This document shows, piece by piece, positions 55,024-64,000 of a stretch of 64,000 bases of DNA. The stretch's first letter is position 1. Every line of letters starts with the position of its first letter. The DNA is taken from NCBI GenBank assembly GCA_028281575.1, contig JANQJP010000002.1, forward strand, positions 34,744-98,743. The letters are read 5' to 3'. The stretch comes from Cellvibrionaceae bacterium. Its GTDB lineage: Bacteria > Pseudomonadota > Gammaproteobacteria > Pseudomonadales > Cellvibrionaceae. Under the pieces are notes generated by a model. The model made no database searches and was not told the DNA's origin. It saw nothing but the letters and a program-made list of their open reading frames with translations. The position numbers and the translations under genes are program-made.

Positions 55024-57660
55024 ATGCGTATTGATCGATTGACAAGCCCGTTGCAGATGGCGCTCTCCGACGCTCAGTCTCTGGCTGTAGGACGCGACCA
55101 CAATAGCCTCGATCCACTGCACTTGTTGCAAGCCATGCTCGATCAACACGGAGCCAGTGTGAGGTCTTTGTTGGTGAGCGCCGGTTTTGACTTGCCGGGC
55201 TTGCGCAACGAACTAAGTAAGCAACTCGATGGTTTAGCGCGTCTGGAGACCCCTACAGGCGAAGTCAATATGTCACCTGACATGGGGCGTCTGCTGAATC
55301 TGGCCGACAAATACGCCCAGCAGAATAGTGACAAGTTTATTTCCAGTGAAAGCGTATTGGTCGCAGCAATGCGCGAGACCAAGCTCAATATCGGTGAACT
55401 GTTAGCCAAGTTCGGCACTTTGGAGAGGCTGGAAGCTGCGGTGGAAAAAGTGCGCGGGGGCGAGACAGTTGATGACCCCGAAGCGGAAGGCAAGCGTCAA
55501 GCTATAGAGAAATATACCATCGACCTTACGGCACGTGCAGAGTCCGGCAAGCTCGACCCGGTGATTGGCCGCGATGACGAGATTCGCAGGACGGTGCAAG
55601 TCCTCCAGCGTCGAACCAAGAATAATCCGGTGCTTATCGGCGAGCCTGGTGTGGGGAAAACTGCGATTGTCGAGGGCTTGGCACAGCGTATCGTCAATGG
55701 TGAGGTGCCTGAAGGACTCAAGCGCAAACGGCTTTTGTCTTTGGATCTTGGTGCACTGCTTGCAGGAGCCAAGTTTCGTGGTGAATTTGAAGAGCGCCTA
55801 AAAGCGGTACTTAATGAACTCGGCAAGCAGGAAGGTCGAGTGATTTTGTTTATCGATGAGCTTCATACCATGGTCGGAGCAGGTAAGGCCGAAGGGGCAA
55901 TGGACGCAGGCAATATGTTGAAGCCTGCGCTTGCAAGGGGTGAGCTGCACTGCGTTGGCGCCACGACTCTGGACGAGTATCGGCAGTTTATCGAAAAGGA
56001 TGCCGCACTTGAACGGCGTTTCCAGAAAGTGTTAGTTAACGAGCCCAGTGAGGAAGACACGATTGCGATCCTGCGGGGTTTGAAGGAGCGTTACGAAGTG
56101 CATCACGGGGTCAATATTACCGACTCCGCGATAATTGCCGCGTCAAAACTTTCCCAGCGCTATATTTCGGATAGGCAACTCCCCGATAAGGCGATCGATT
56201 TGATTGACGAAGCCGCCAGTCGGATTCGCATGGAGATCGATTCCAAGCCCGAGCAGATGGACAAACTCGAGCGGCGCTTGATCCAGCTAAAAATTGAACG
56301 CGAGGCGGTTAAAAAAGACGAGGATCTGGCGTCCAAAGAGCGCTTGCAAAAAATTGATGCACAAATCGAAAAAGCCGAGCGGGCTTATGCAGATCTCGAC
56401 GAAATCTGGCGCGCAGAAAAGGTAGCGCTGCAGGGCACGCAGGAAATTAAAAGTAACCTTGAGCAGGCGCGTTTAGACCTTGAAGCTGCGCATCGCGCGA
56501 GTGATCTCGCGCGTATGTCGGAGCTGCAATACGGCATCATTCCAGAATTGGAAAAGCAGTTGGATATGGCCGGACAAGCAGAGATGCACGAGATGAAGCT
56601 GCTGCGGAATAAAGTTACCGACGAAGAAATTGCTGAAGTGGTGTCCAAGTGGACGGGCATTCCAGTTGCGAAGATGCTCGAAGGAGAACGTGAGAAGCTT
56701 GTGCGCATGGAAGATGTGCTTCATAAGCGTGTTATTGGTCAGCGTGAAGCGGTGGTTGCTGTATCCAACGCCGTGCGCCGTGCGCGTGCCGGTCTGTCTG
56801 ACCCAAACCGTCCAAATGGTTCCTTTTTATTCCTGGGGCCAACCGGGGTAGGGAAGACTGAGCTGTGTAAGACCCTCGCGTCATTTCTATTTGATAGCGA
56901 AGAGGCGATGGTGCGTATCGATATGTCGGAGTTTATGGAAAAACACAGTGTTGCGCGTTTAATCGGTGCCCCTCCTGGTTATGTTGGCTATGAGGAAGGT
57001 GGCTATTTGACCGAAGCGGTGCGGCGCAAACCTTATTCTGTGCTCTTGTTAGACGAGATAGAAAAAGCGCATCCCGATGTTTTTAATATCCTGCTCCAAG
57101 TGCTTGAAGATGGGCGACTTACCGATGGTCAGGGAAGAACAGTTGATTTTCGTAACACTGTTGTCGTTATGACGTCTAACCTGGGTTCTGATGCAATTCA
57201 AGAGATCACGCAAAACAAGTCCTTCGATAGTATTAGCTTTGACAATACCGCGACCAGTGATGATGTGCTTAATGAAAACCGCTATCAGGCGATGAAGGAT
57301 GCGGTTATGGGGGTTGTATCGGGCCATTTTCGGCCAGAATTCATCAATCGTATTGACGAAGTTGTTGTCTTTCACCCGTTGGGCCAGGAGCAAATTCGCG
57401 GCATAGCAACAATTCAATTAAAGCGCCTCAAAGCCCGTTTAAAGGAACACGATTTAGGTTTGAAATTGGCGCCGGAAGTTATGGATCTTATTGCGGCTGC
57501 AGGTTTTGATCCGGTCTATGGGGCGCGGCCACTCAAGCGTGCGATTCAACAATTACTGGAAAACCCGCTTGCGCAGGAAGTGCTCAAAGGGGCTTTTGTG
57601 GGGGGCAATACAATTTATGCAAAAGTCGCCGATGGTTCGGTCATTTTTTCCAAGGCTTAA
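55024..57660 (+). CDS. clpB: ClpB protein disaggregase
   Basis: An 878-residue Hsp100 that extracts proteins from aggregates with DnaK. The Clp-N domain (residues 1-150) is followed by AAA domain 1 (Walker [10 protein letters not shown] near 205), the coiled-coil middle domain (about 400-530) that distinguishes ClpB from ClpA, and AAA domain 2 (GPTGVGKTE near 605). It is slightly longer than E. coli ClpB (857), partly through an insert around [20 protein letters not shown]. It ends with a 4-base overlap of the facing gene. Confidence 0.97.
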   Translation: MRIDRLTSPLQMALSDAQSLAVGRDHNSLDPLHLLQAMLDQHGASVRSLLVSAGFDLPGLRNELSKQLDGLARLETPTGEVNMSPDMGRLLNLADKYAQQNSDKFISSESVLVAAMRETKLNIGELLAKFGTLERLEAAVEKVRGGETVDDPEAEGKRQAIEKYTIDLTARAESGKLDPVIGRDDEIRRTVQVLQRRTKNNPVLIGEPGVGKTAIVEGLAQRIVNGEVPEGLKRKRLLSLDLGALLAGAKFRGEFEERLKAVLNELGKQEGRVILFIDELHTMVGAGKAEGAMDAGNMLKPALARGELHCVGATTLDEYRQFIEKDAALERRFQKVLVNEPSEEDTIAILRGLKERYEVHHGVNITDSAIIAASKLSQRYISDRQLPDKAIDLIDEAASRIRMEIDSKPEQMDKLERRLIQLKIEREAVKKDEDLASKERLQKIDAQIEKAERAYADLDEIWRAEKVALQGTQEIKSNLEQARLDLEAAHRASDLARMSELQYGIIPELEKQLDMAGQAEMHEMKLLRNKVTDEEIAEVVSKWTGIPVAKMLEGEREKLVRMEDVLHKRVIGQREAVVAVSNAVRRARAGLSDPNRPNGSFLFLGPTGVGKTELCKTLASFLFDSEEAMVRIDMSEFMEKHSVARLIGAPPGYVGYEEGGYLTEAVRRKPYSVLLLDEIEKAHPDVFNILLQVLEDGRLTDGQGRTVDFRNTVVVMTSNLGSDAIQEITQNKSFDSISFDNTATSDDVLNENRYQAMKDAVMGVVSGHFRPEFINRIDEVVVFHPLGQEQIRGIATIQLKRLKARLKEHDLGLKLAPEVMDLIAAAGFDPVYGARPLKRAIQQLLENPLAQEVLKGAFVGGNTIYAKVADGSVIFSKA

Positions 57661-58067
57661 TTATCGCAGGCCTCTTTAATAAATTGTTCTGATTGTTCAA
57701 TTTCTTTTTGGATTTCATCGGCCGTTAAGTAGCGGCTGGAACCGTCTTCCTGTCGCATGCGAATGCGGGTGCCGCTTGTTTTTAGGGTCGATAGCCTTGA
57801 TTTCTCTGAAGCGCATTCTTGTTCGCGCTGATTGCGCATCGCTTGTTGCTGTCGTTGAATATCGTTTTCGCTAGACTTAGGTTCCTTTGTCGGAGCGTCA
57901 TCATAAGTCGACACCAGCTCGGCATCGACCCCTTGAGGTGGTGTCGATCCGTAGTGTGTAACGCCTTGTTCATCCATCCAGCGGTAATATTCGCCTGCAG
58001 TTATCGCGCTAGCGTAGAAGACAGCAATGGCCATAACTGCGAGTTTAAGTGTTCTCAGTGTGGGCAT
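57657..58067 (-). CDS. DUF4124-domain periplasmic protein
   Basis: A 136-residue secreted protein with a signal peptide (residues 1-25, cleavage near ITAG). The DUF4124 motif [18 protein letters not shown] follows immediately, then a charged coiled-coil region ([24 protein letters not shown]). Function of this family is unknown. I use the ATG at 58065-58067 with AGGGA upstream. It converges on clpB with overlapping stops. Confidence 0.85.
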   Translation of the reverse strand: MPTLRTLKLAVMAIAVFYASAITAGEYYRWMDEQGVTHYGSTPPQGVDAELVSTYDDAPTKEPKSSENDIQRQQQAMRNQREQECASEKSRLSTLKTSGTRIRMRQEDGSSRYLTADEIQKEIEQSEQFIKEACDN

Positions 58068-58229
58068 GGTCCGGTCCCTAGTCGTGGTCAAGCGGTGATT
58101 ATAATAGTGAAGCTTCACCGGCTAGTGTACTTGTAAAACAGTATAGGCCATAGAGTGATTAAAGTGTCACGCAGTTTTTCAAAAAAAACTTTGCTATACG
58201 CTATAAGTTGTTGAATTTTATAAAAACTG

Positions 58230-58257
58230 TTGACTTTGATCATTAGATTGAGAGAAT
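58230..58257 (+). promoter_or_regulatory. Candidate sigma-70 promoter for ilvIH
   Basis: TTGACT (58230-58235), 16-base spacer, GAGAAT (58252-58257). The -35 is strong and the -10 matches four of six positions. It would produce a leader of about 300 nt. Confidence 0.4.
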
Positions 58258-58313
58258 GGCGCCTTGCGGCATTATGTCAATATCGTACTAAAGCGTGATA
58301 TTGCATAAACGAA

Positions 58314-58365
58314 GGCAGATCAAGCGTCTGCCAGACCATTCCTTATAGGGTATAAACCCATACCC
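58314..58365 (+). promoter_or_regulatory. Hairpins in the ilvI leader
   Basis: GGCAGA/TCTGCC (58314-58319 with 58327-58332), then GGGTAT/ATACCC (58348-58353 with 58360-58365). The second can alternatively pair as GGGT (58348-58351) with ACCC (58356-58359), so two exclusive forms exist. No T-tract follows, so this is not a simple terminator; control of translation or mRNA stability is possible. Confidence 0.4.
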
Positions 58366-58561
58366 TGCCGGTGGACCTCACGAGCAGTTACTAGCTTTGC
58401 TCTTCAAGCCGCGATTTTTAGCACGTTCCACCGGGCTTCTGACGATATTTTCGAGATACCTATGCGCTGTTGTTTTAGCGTTGGAACTAGATATTTCGCA
58501 GAGTTGCACACGTGAAACGCTATTATTAACACAAGTTCCAGTGAATTTAGAGGAATCGAAA

Positions 58562-60298
58562 GTGGAAAAGCTTTCAGGCGGAGATATGTTAATTCGCGCG
58601 CTCGCAGACGAGGGGGTCGATATTGTATTCGGTTACCCCGGTGGTGCGGCGCTACATATTTACGACGCGATTTTTAGACAAGACAAAGTTAGGCATATTC
58701 TCGTCCGGCACGAGCAAGCCGCAACTCACGCAGCTGATGGCTATGCGCGCTCGACCGGAAAAACCGGTGTCGTGCTTGTTACCTCTGGTCCAGGCGCGAC
58801 CAATGCCATTACCGGCATCGCCACTGCGTATATGGATTCCATTCCGATGGTGGTTATTTCTGGCCAGGTTGTTTCGGAAAAAATTGGTGAGGATGCTTTC
58901 CAGGAAACGGATATGGTGGGCATCTCTCGTCCCATCGTTAAACACAGTTTTTTGGTGAAAGACGCAAACAAAATTCCAGAAACTGTGAAAAAGGCCTTTT
59001 TTATCGCGTCAACTGGGCGTCCTGGGCCGGTAGTTATCGATGTGCCCAAGGATGTGACAAACCCCGTTGATCTCTATCCGTATGACTACCCGGATAAAAT
59101 TAAAATGCGTTCATATACGCCGGCTGTCAAGGGACATTCAGGGCAGATTAAAAAAGCGGTCTCTTTATTGCTCGGTGCCAGCCGGCCAGTGATTTATGCG
59201 GGTGGCGGTGTGATTCAGGGCGAGGCTTCAGAGCTGTTAACCGAGCTGGCACGCACGCTCAACTTTCCCGTGACCAATACCTTGATGGGCTTAGGTGCTT
59301 ATCCTGCCACTGACAAACAATTTCTGGGCATGCTCGGCATGCACGGCACGGTTGAAGCGAACACGGCGATGCATCACGCGGATGTTATTTTGGCTGCGGG
59401 GGCGCGCTTTGATGATCGTGTGACGAATACACCTGCCAAGTTCTGTCCAACGGCGAAAATTATTCATATAGATGTGGACCCTGCATCTATTTCCAAAACA
59501 ATAGCCGCCGATGTTCCGATTGTGGGGCCGGTAAAGAATGTTTTGGAAGAAATGCTTGATTTAGTGCGTCAAACCAATGAGCGTCCCAACCCCAAATCTA
59601 TCGATACCTGGTGGGAAGAAATTGAACAGTGGCGAGATCGTTACAGTATTTTACGAAAACCCAATTACGATGACAGCGGTGATTTAATCAAGCCACAGGA
59701 AGTAATTAAAACGCTTTACGAGGTGACGGAAGGCGAAGCCTTTGTCTGCTCGGATGTTGGCCAACACCAAATGTTTTCCGCGCAGTACTATCAATTTGAT
59801 AAACCGCGTCGTTGGATTAACTCAGGTGGGCTAGGCACCATGGGTTTTGGTTTGCCTGCGGCGATGGGAGTGCAGTTTGCCCATCGCGACGCCAATGTTG
59901 TTTGCGTCACCGGCGAAGGTTCAATTCAAATGTGTATCCAGGAATTGTCCACCTGTACGCAATACCATCTCCCGGTAAAAATTATCTGTTTAAACAACCA
60001 GGCACTCGGCATGGTTAAGCAATGGCAGGATATGCAATACAGCGGTCGCTATTCCGAGAGCTTATACGAAGATTCGCTACCCGATTTCCCTAAGTTAATG
60101 GAAAGCTACGGACATGTTGGCATTGTTGTTAAGCAACGGTCTGAATTAAAAGAAAAGCTCGAAGAATGTTTTGCGATGAAAGATCGTTGTGTCTTTATGG
60201 ATATTTATGTTGATCCTTTGGAGCATGTATATCCCATGCAGGTGGCACCAAACGGCTCAATGCGGGATATGCTGGTAAGTAAAACGGAGCGCACCTAA
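58562..60298 (+). CDS. ilvI: Acetolactate synthase large subunit
   Basis: A 578-residue thiamine-diphosphate enzyme starting branched-chain amino acid synthesis (two pyruvate, or pyruvate plus 2-ketobutyrate). The catalytic Glu lies in [19 protein letters not shown]-binding [12 protein letters not shown]...NNQALGMV, and FAD-region elements such as GARFDDRVT are present. I choose the GTG at 58562 with AGAGGA 7 bases upstream, matching the family start ([14 protein letters not shown]). It overlaps ilvH by one base. Confidence 0.95.
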   Translation: MEKLSGGDMLIRALADEGVDIVFGYPGGAALHIYDAIFRQDKVRHILVRHEQAATHAADGYARSTGKTGVVLVTSGPGATNAITGIATAYMDSIPMVVISGQVVSEKIGEDAFQETDMVGISRPIVKHSFLVKDANKIPETVKKAFFIASTGRPGPVVIDVPKDVTNPVDLYPYDYPDKIKMRSYTPAVKGHSGQIKKAVSLLLGASRPVIYAGGGVIQGEASELLTELARTLNFPVTNTLMGLGAYPATDKQFLGMLGMHGTVEANTAMHHADVILAAGARFDDRVTNTPAKFCPTAKIIHIDVDPASISKTIAADVPIVGPVKNVLEEMLDLVRQTNERPNPKSIDTWWEEIEQWRDRYSILRKPNYDDSGDLIKPQEVIKTLYEVTEGEAFVCSDVGQHQMFSAQYYQFDKPRRWINSGGLGTMGFGLPAAMGVQFAHRDANVVCVTGEGSIQMCIQELSTCTQYHLPVKIICLNNQALGMVKQWQDMQYSGRYSESLYEDSLPDFPKLMESYGHVGIVVKQRSELKEKLEECFAMKDRCVFMDIYVDPLEHVYPMQVAPNGSMRDMLVSKTERT

Positions 60299-60795
60299 TG
60301 TCCAGAAAACGAATTATTTCCATTTTGATGGAAAATGAGCCAGGTGCGCTTTCTCGTGTTGTCGGTCTGTTTTCGCAGCGTGGTTACAATATTGAATCGC
60401 TGACGGTGGCACCGACGGAAGACAGTACCTTATCGCGATTGACGCTTACCACTATCGGTGACGATCACAAAATAGAACAAATCACCAAGCATTTAAATCG
60501 ATTAATCGATGTCGTTAAATTGGTTGACTTAAGCGAGGGTGCGCATATCGAACGAGAACTTATGCTGATAAAGGTTCGAGCCACCGGCGCCCAGCGTGCT
60601 GAAGTGAAGCGCAGTGTCGATATTTTTCGTGGGTCCGTTGTAGATGTCACACCGTCCGTATACTGCATTCAAATTACTGGTGATAGCGACAAGCTGGACG
60701 CATTTATCGCCGCGGTGGGCGAAGCATCCATTATTGAAGTAGTGCGTTCTGGTGTTTCAGGCATTGCGCGCGGCGAGAAGGTGCTAAGTCTTTAG
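60298..60795 (+). CDS. ilvH: Acetolactate synthase small regulatory subunit
   Basis: A 165-residue subunit that gives IlvI full activity and valine feedback control. The N-terminal ACT domain (RIISILMENEPGALSRVVGL, FSQRGYNIESLTVAPTED) and the C-terminal domain (RSGVSGIARGEKVL) are both complete. The start codon overlaps the ilvI stop. Confidence 0.97.
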   Translation: MSRKRIISILMENEPGALSRVVGLFSQRGYNIESLTVAPTEDSTLSRLTLTTIGDDHKIEQITKHLNRLIDVVKLVDLSEGAHIERELMLIKVRATGAQRAEVKRSVDIFRGSVVDVTPSVYCIQITGDSDKLDAFIAAVGEASIIEVVRSGVSGIARGEKVLSL

Positions 60796-60855
60796 ATTTC
60801 TTAGTGAACGTTTGGGCTTGTTGACCGTGGTAATCCAATTGGCGTGAACAGGTCC

Positions 60856-61731
60856 CTAAATCAATTGCCATAGCGCGTTAACGAGCGGACTTTTAAGTCG
60901 GCGGCTTTGAACACAAGCGCCGACTTCGTAGCTCGCAATATTTGGTTGTACGCTAAACTTTTTGACACTGTTTTTAAGTGGGCTGTTTTCCACTACGATT
61001 TGCGGGACGAGCCCAATACCGCAATTTAGGCTGACCATACTCACGATGGCTTCATTTCCCGAAACTTGTGAGTAAATATTCGCTGCAATTTTTTTTGACG
61101 CTACCCAGGCATTAAACCTTTCCCGCGCAAGCCCCCTTTCCGATACGATCATTGGAATGTTCTGCCACGCGGCATCACCAAGATTTTTTATCAGGCTTTC
61201 ATAATGTGTGTCTTTACTTGAGCAAATGAATATTAAAGGTGAGGCATCGAATTGTTTGAAGCTCATTGTGTTTGAGAGCTTTTCGGGTTTTGCTGCAATA
61301 GCGATATCCTCTTGACCATTTGATACACGATTGATGGCGTCGGCGGGATCTCCCGTATGTAATTTAATTTGGATCAGTGGGTATTGCTCACGAAATTTCG
61401 CCAAAATTTCATAGAGAAAGCTGTAGCTGGCTGTGACAGAGCAATAAATACTGACGGTTCCCGATAACGCGCCTCGAGTATTCTTCAACGAGTCCTGGAA
61501 TGTTTCCCAATGCTTGACGTGTTCGCGTGCAAAATGCAGGAAATCTTCACCTTGAGTTGTGAGCGCGACATGGCGATTATCACGCTCGAATAACGTGATC
61601 CCCAGTTCGGTTTCAACGCTTTGGATTGTGCGGCTCAGTTTTGATGGACTGACGTGGCACGCCTGTGCAGTGCGGTTAAAATGTCCGATTTCCGCCAGTG
61701 CGATAAAGAGTTTGAGTTTAGTTGTTTGCAT
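60856..61731 (-). CDS. ilvY: LysR-family activator of ilvC
   Basis: A 291-residue LysR regulator. The N-terminal helix-turn-helix (FIALAEIGHFNRTAQACHVS, SKLSRTIQSVETELG) is followed by an inducer-binding domain of the IlvY type. It is divergent from ilvC, the arrangement in which IlvY activates ilvC in response to acetolactate or acetohydroxybutyrate. It is convergent with ilvIH, although the two gene sets are adjacent. Confidence 0.93.
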   Translation of the reverse strand: MQTTKLKLFIALAEIGHFNRTAQACHVSPSKLSRTIQSVETELGITLFERDNRHVALTTQGEDFLHFAREHVKHWETFQDSLKNTRGALSGTVSIYCSVTASYSFLYEILAKFREQYPLIQIKLHTGDPADAINRVSNGQEDIAIAAKPEKLSNTMSFKQFDASPLIFICSSKDTHYESLIKNLGDAAWQNIPMIVSERGLARERFNAWVASKKIAANIYSQVSGNEAIVSMVSLNCGIGLVPQIVVENSPLKNSVKKFSVQPNIASYEVGACVQSRRLKSPLVNALWQLI

Positions 61732-61744
61732 GATAATGTTGCAG

Positions 61745-61778
61745 AAAATGATTCATTGGCTTGCAAATATATCATTTT
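61745..61778. promoter_or_regulatory. Candidate IlvY operator
   Basis: AAAATGAT (61745-61752) and its complement ATCATTTT (61771-61778) form an 8-base dyad in the ilvY-ilvC gap. TTGCA occurs on both sides of the first arm (near 61739 and 61761). LysR sites of this size upstream of the activated gene are expected; binding itself is inferred. Confidence 0.45.
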
Positions 61779-61804
61779 ACGTAATATAAAAAAGGGCCTA
61801 GAAT
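61776..61804 (+). promoter_or_regulatory. ilvC promoter
   Basis: TTTACG (61776-61781), 17-base spacer, TAGAAT (61799-61804), followed by a GC-rich GCGCGCC. It overlaps the distal operator arm, as expected for an activated promoter. AAAGGGCCTAG (61791-61801) inside it resembles the repeat-end motif discussed for 3044-3286. Confidence 0.5.
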
Positions 61805-61827
61805 GCGCGCCACATTCTCTTTCTTAA

Positions 61828-62859
<1,032 letters not shown>

Positions 62860-62868
62860 GGCGTGCGT

Positions 62869-62892
62869 CCGGTGCGGCAACAGCTGCACCGG
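62869..62892 (+). terminator. Hairpin between ilvC and pssA
   Basis: CCGGTGC (62869-62875) pairs with GCACCGG (62886-62892); an ATTTTTTT tract follows about 10 bases later, right before the pssA ATG. It may be a leaky terminator or hide the weak pssA ribosome site. Confidence 0.4.
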
Positions 62893-62910
62893 CGATCTGG
62901 ATATTTTTTT

Positions 62911-63759
62911 ATGGATTCAAATAGCGAAAATAATGACGATCAGTCTGAGTTTGTCGATTTAGGCGTTACCGATGCTGTCCCTGTCGATGAACATGTTGAG
63001 GAGCACTCTGAAAACGGTAATCGTGTTCAGCGCAAGGGTGTTTATCTCCTACCGAACCTCTTTACGACAGGTGCATTATTCGGTGGTTTTTTTGCGATCC
63101 TCGCTGCTTTTAACGGTAATTTCGCCCATGCTGCTTTTGCTATCTTCGTGGCGCAAATCCTCGATGGCTTTGACGGTCGCGTCGCGCGCATGACAAATAC
63201 CGAAAGCGTTTTTGGTACTGAATATGACAGCCTGTCGGATATGGTGTCCTTTGGACTTGCACCGGCGGTTGTCTTATACAGCTGGGCACTCGAACCGCTA
63301 GGTAAATATGGCATTGCTGCAGCCTTCGTATTTGTAGCATGTGCCGCGATTCGCTTGGCTCGGTTCAATACGCAATCGAAGACAGTGGATAATCGTTATT
63401 TTACTGGTCTTGCCAGCCCGCCGGCTGCGACACTTATGGCGTCGGGTGTTTGGTGGGGGAGTGAGTTGGCGCTTAGTCTCGAACTTTCCTTATTCGCCGC
63501 GCTTGTCACTGTCTTGGTTGGCCTGCTCATGGTTTCAAATATTCGCTATCAAAGCTTTAAGGGTTTGGATGCGAATCGGCGTGTGCCATTTGTTGCGGTG
63601 ATCATTACCGTTTTGGTTTTTGCTGTGGTTATGGTGAACCCTTCGAGAGTGCTTTTTATCATGGCGTTTGTGTACGCGCTTTCAGGTCCCCTCGTGGCTA
63701 CTTGGGCTTTGTTAAAGCGTTACAGGAATCGTCCCCAAAAGGAGGGCGGGAGCGCGTAA
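62911..63759 (+). CDS. pssA: CDP-diacylglycerol-serine O-phosphatidyltransferase
   Basis: A 282-residue CDP-alcohol phosphatidyltransferase that makes phosphatidylserine, precursor of phosphatidylethanolamine, from CDP-diacylglycerol supplied by CdsA. It carries the family motif DGFDGRVAR followed by G, D and D at the expected spacing (FGTEYDSLSD). Eight hydrophobic segments follow an acidic N-terminus of about 50 residues. The ATG at 62911 is chosen over an in-frame GTG at 62863, which lies in the hairpin region. This is the Bacillus-type integral-membrane PssA, not the E. coli type. Confidence 0.93.
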   Translation: MDSNSENNDDQSEFVDLGVTDAVPVDEHVEEHSENGNRVQRKGVYLLPNLFTTGALFGGFFAILAAFNGNFAHAAFAIFVAQILDGFDGRVARMTNTESVFGTEYDSLSDMVSFGLAPAVVLYSWALEPLGKYGIAAAFVFVACAAIRLARFNTQSKTVDNRYFTGLASPPAATLMASGVWWGSELALSLELSLFAALVTVLVGLLMVSNIRYQSFKGLDANRRVPFVAVIITVLVFAVVMVNPSRVLFIMAFVYALSGPLVATWALLKRYRNRPQKEGGSA

Positions 63760-63881
63760 ATTTATTTGTGTAGATAAAGTCTCGAATGCGCTTGTATCTC
63801 GCTTATAGTGGTGCTTTCCGCTTGTTAAATCCCCGGTTTTTTCTTCGCCTTTTCAAGAGTTTAAAAAAAGCTTCATTAGTG

Positions 63882-63909
63882 TTGCAAACATCTAAAAGCT
63901 ACGTATAAT
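63882..63909 (+). promoter_or_regulatory. Strong promoter of a presumed rRNA operon
   Basis: TTGCAA (63882-63887), 16-base spacer, consensus TATAAT (63904-63909), then a GC-rich GCGCGTCC discriminator. An A-rich stretch upstream (around 63861-63870) resembles an UP element. These features are typical of rrn P1 promoters. Confidence 0.8.
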
Positions 63910-63940
63910 GCGCGTCCTCGGCTGATCGGAGGATTGGTTG

Positions 63941-64000
63941 GTTCTTTAACAGTATTGTAGAAGCAAGACGTGTGGGCACTTGTGGTTGGTGTAGTGATAC
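63941..64000 (+). promoter_or_regulatory. rRNA leader with boxA antitermination site, runs off window
   Basis: GTTCTTTAACA (63941-63951) matches the boxA of rrn leaders, and ACGTGTGGGCACTTG (63968-63982) is the phrase commonly found shortly before 16S rRNA genes. The 16S gene itself would start beyond the window. Confidence 0.75.

Larger units (their letters stand above)
58068..58561 (+). other. 494-base region upstream of ilvI with structured leader
   Basis: It holds the promoters of the DUF4124 gene (minus) and ilvI (plus). After a possible plus-strand promoter at 58230 there are about 300 nt of leader with several hairpins. The ilvI frame stays open from 58397 to 58562, giving a hydrophobic 55-residue stretch (containing [11 protein letters not shown]) without an ATG. 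I take it as non-coding or as a leader rather than as part of IlvI. Confidence 0.55.

Noticed and set aside
58256..58291. Short leader peptide before ilvI (11 codons)
   Set aside because: It contains only two isoleucine codons, no leucine/valine run, and no terminator follows.
58397..58561. N-terminal extension of IlvI by 55 residues
   Set aside because: No ATG, no ribosome site, and family members begin at the residues encoded from 58562.

Overview
The window looks like chromosomal DNA of a Gammaproteobacterium. The best fit is a marine Cellvibrionales-type bacterium (Saccharophagus/Teredinibacter/Cellvibrio-like), judged from gene order and protein style; the genus is not certain. It shows dense housekeeping operons, an LPS-type outer membrane, a type IV pilus system and moderate base composition. 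I see no prophage, plasmid genes, CRISPR array, transposase or tRNA gene. The right end runs into what looks like the promoter and leader of an rRNA operon.

Layout. 1-2820: 3'-truncated minus-strand subtilisin-family lipoprotein protease. 3044-3286: MITE-like inverted-repeat element. 3410-18057: a late acyltransferase followed by the classical translation/envelope block rpsB-tsf-pyrH-frr-uppS-cdsA-rseP-bamA-skp-lpxD-fabZ-lpxA-lpxB-rnhB. 18229-26751: mixed single genes: PilZ protein, unknown membrane protein, yciH, a voltage-gated K+ channel with a zinc ribbon, a calcineurin-type phosphoesterase, a PAS-GGDEF-EAL protein, a BepA-like M48 protease and an AI-2E-type transporter. 27162-31740: aceE-aceF. 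31965-38919: OmpA-like protein, murJ, then ribF-ileS-lspA. 39121-50492: type IV minor pilin operon fimT-pilVWXY1E, a second convergent FimT-like gene, and pilSR. 50559-58067: nadE, bamD, rluD-pgeF-clpB and a DUF4124 protein. 58562-63759: ilvIH, ilvY/ilvC and pssA. 63760-64000: rRNA operon promoter and leader.

How the genes work together. The first block couples protein synthesis (S2, EF-Ts, RRF) to envelope construction: UppS and CdsA supply lipid precursors, RseP handles envelope stress, BamA/Skp (with BamD further along) assemble outer-membrane proteins, and LpxD/FabZ/LpxA/LpxB make lipid A. MurJ uses the undecaprenyl carrier made through UppS, and LspA matures lipoproteins such as BamD. 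The pilin cluster supplies the initiation complex and tip adhesin of a type IV pilus, and PilSR would control the major pilin encoded elsewhere. IlvI/IlvH/IlvC are successive steps of branched-chain amino acid synthesis under IlvY.

Most notable observation. Two conserved loci are each missing the isoprenoid (MEP pathway) gene normally found there: dxr between cdsA and rseP, and fkpB-ispH between lspA and the minor pilin operon. UppS, which needs isoprenoid precursors, is retained. Either the MEP genes moved, or this lineage makes IPP another way; the window alone cannot decide. Other points of interest are a calcium-loop insertion in BamA, the K+ channel-zinc ribbon fusion, two palindromic repeat elements, an orphan minus-strand terminator before murJ, and a long structured leader before ilvI.
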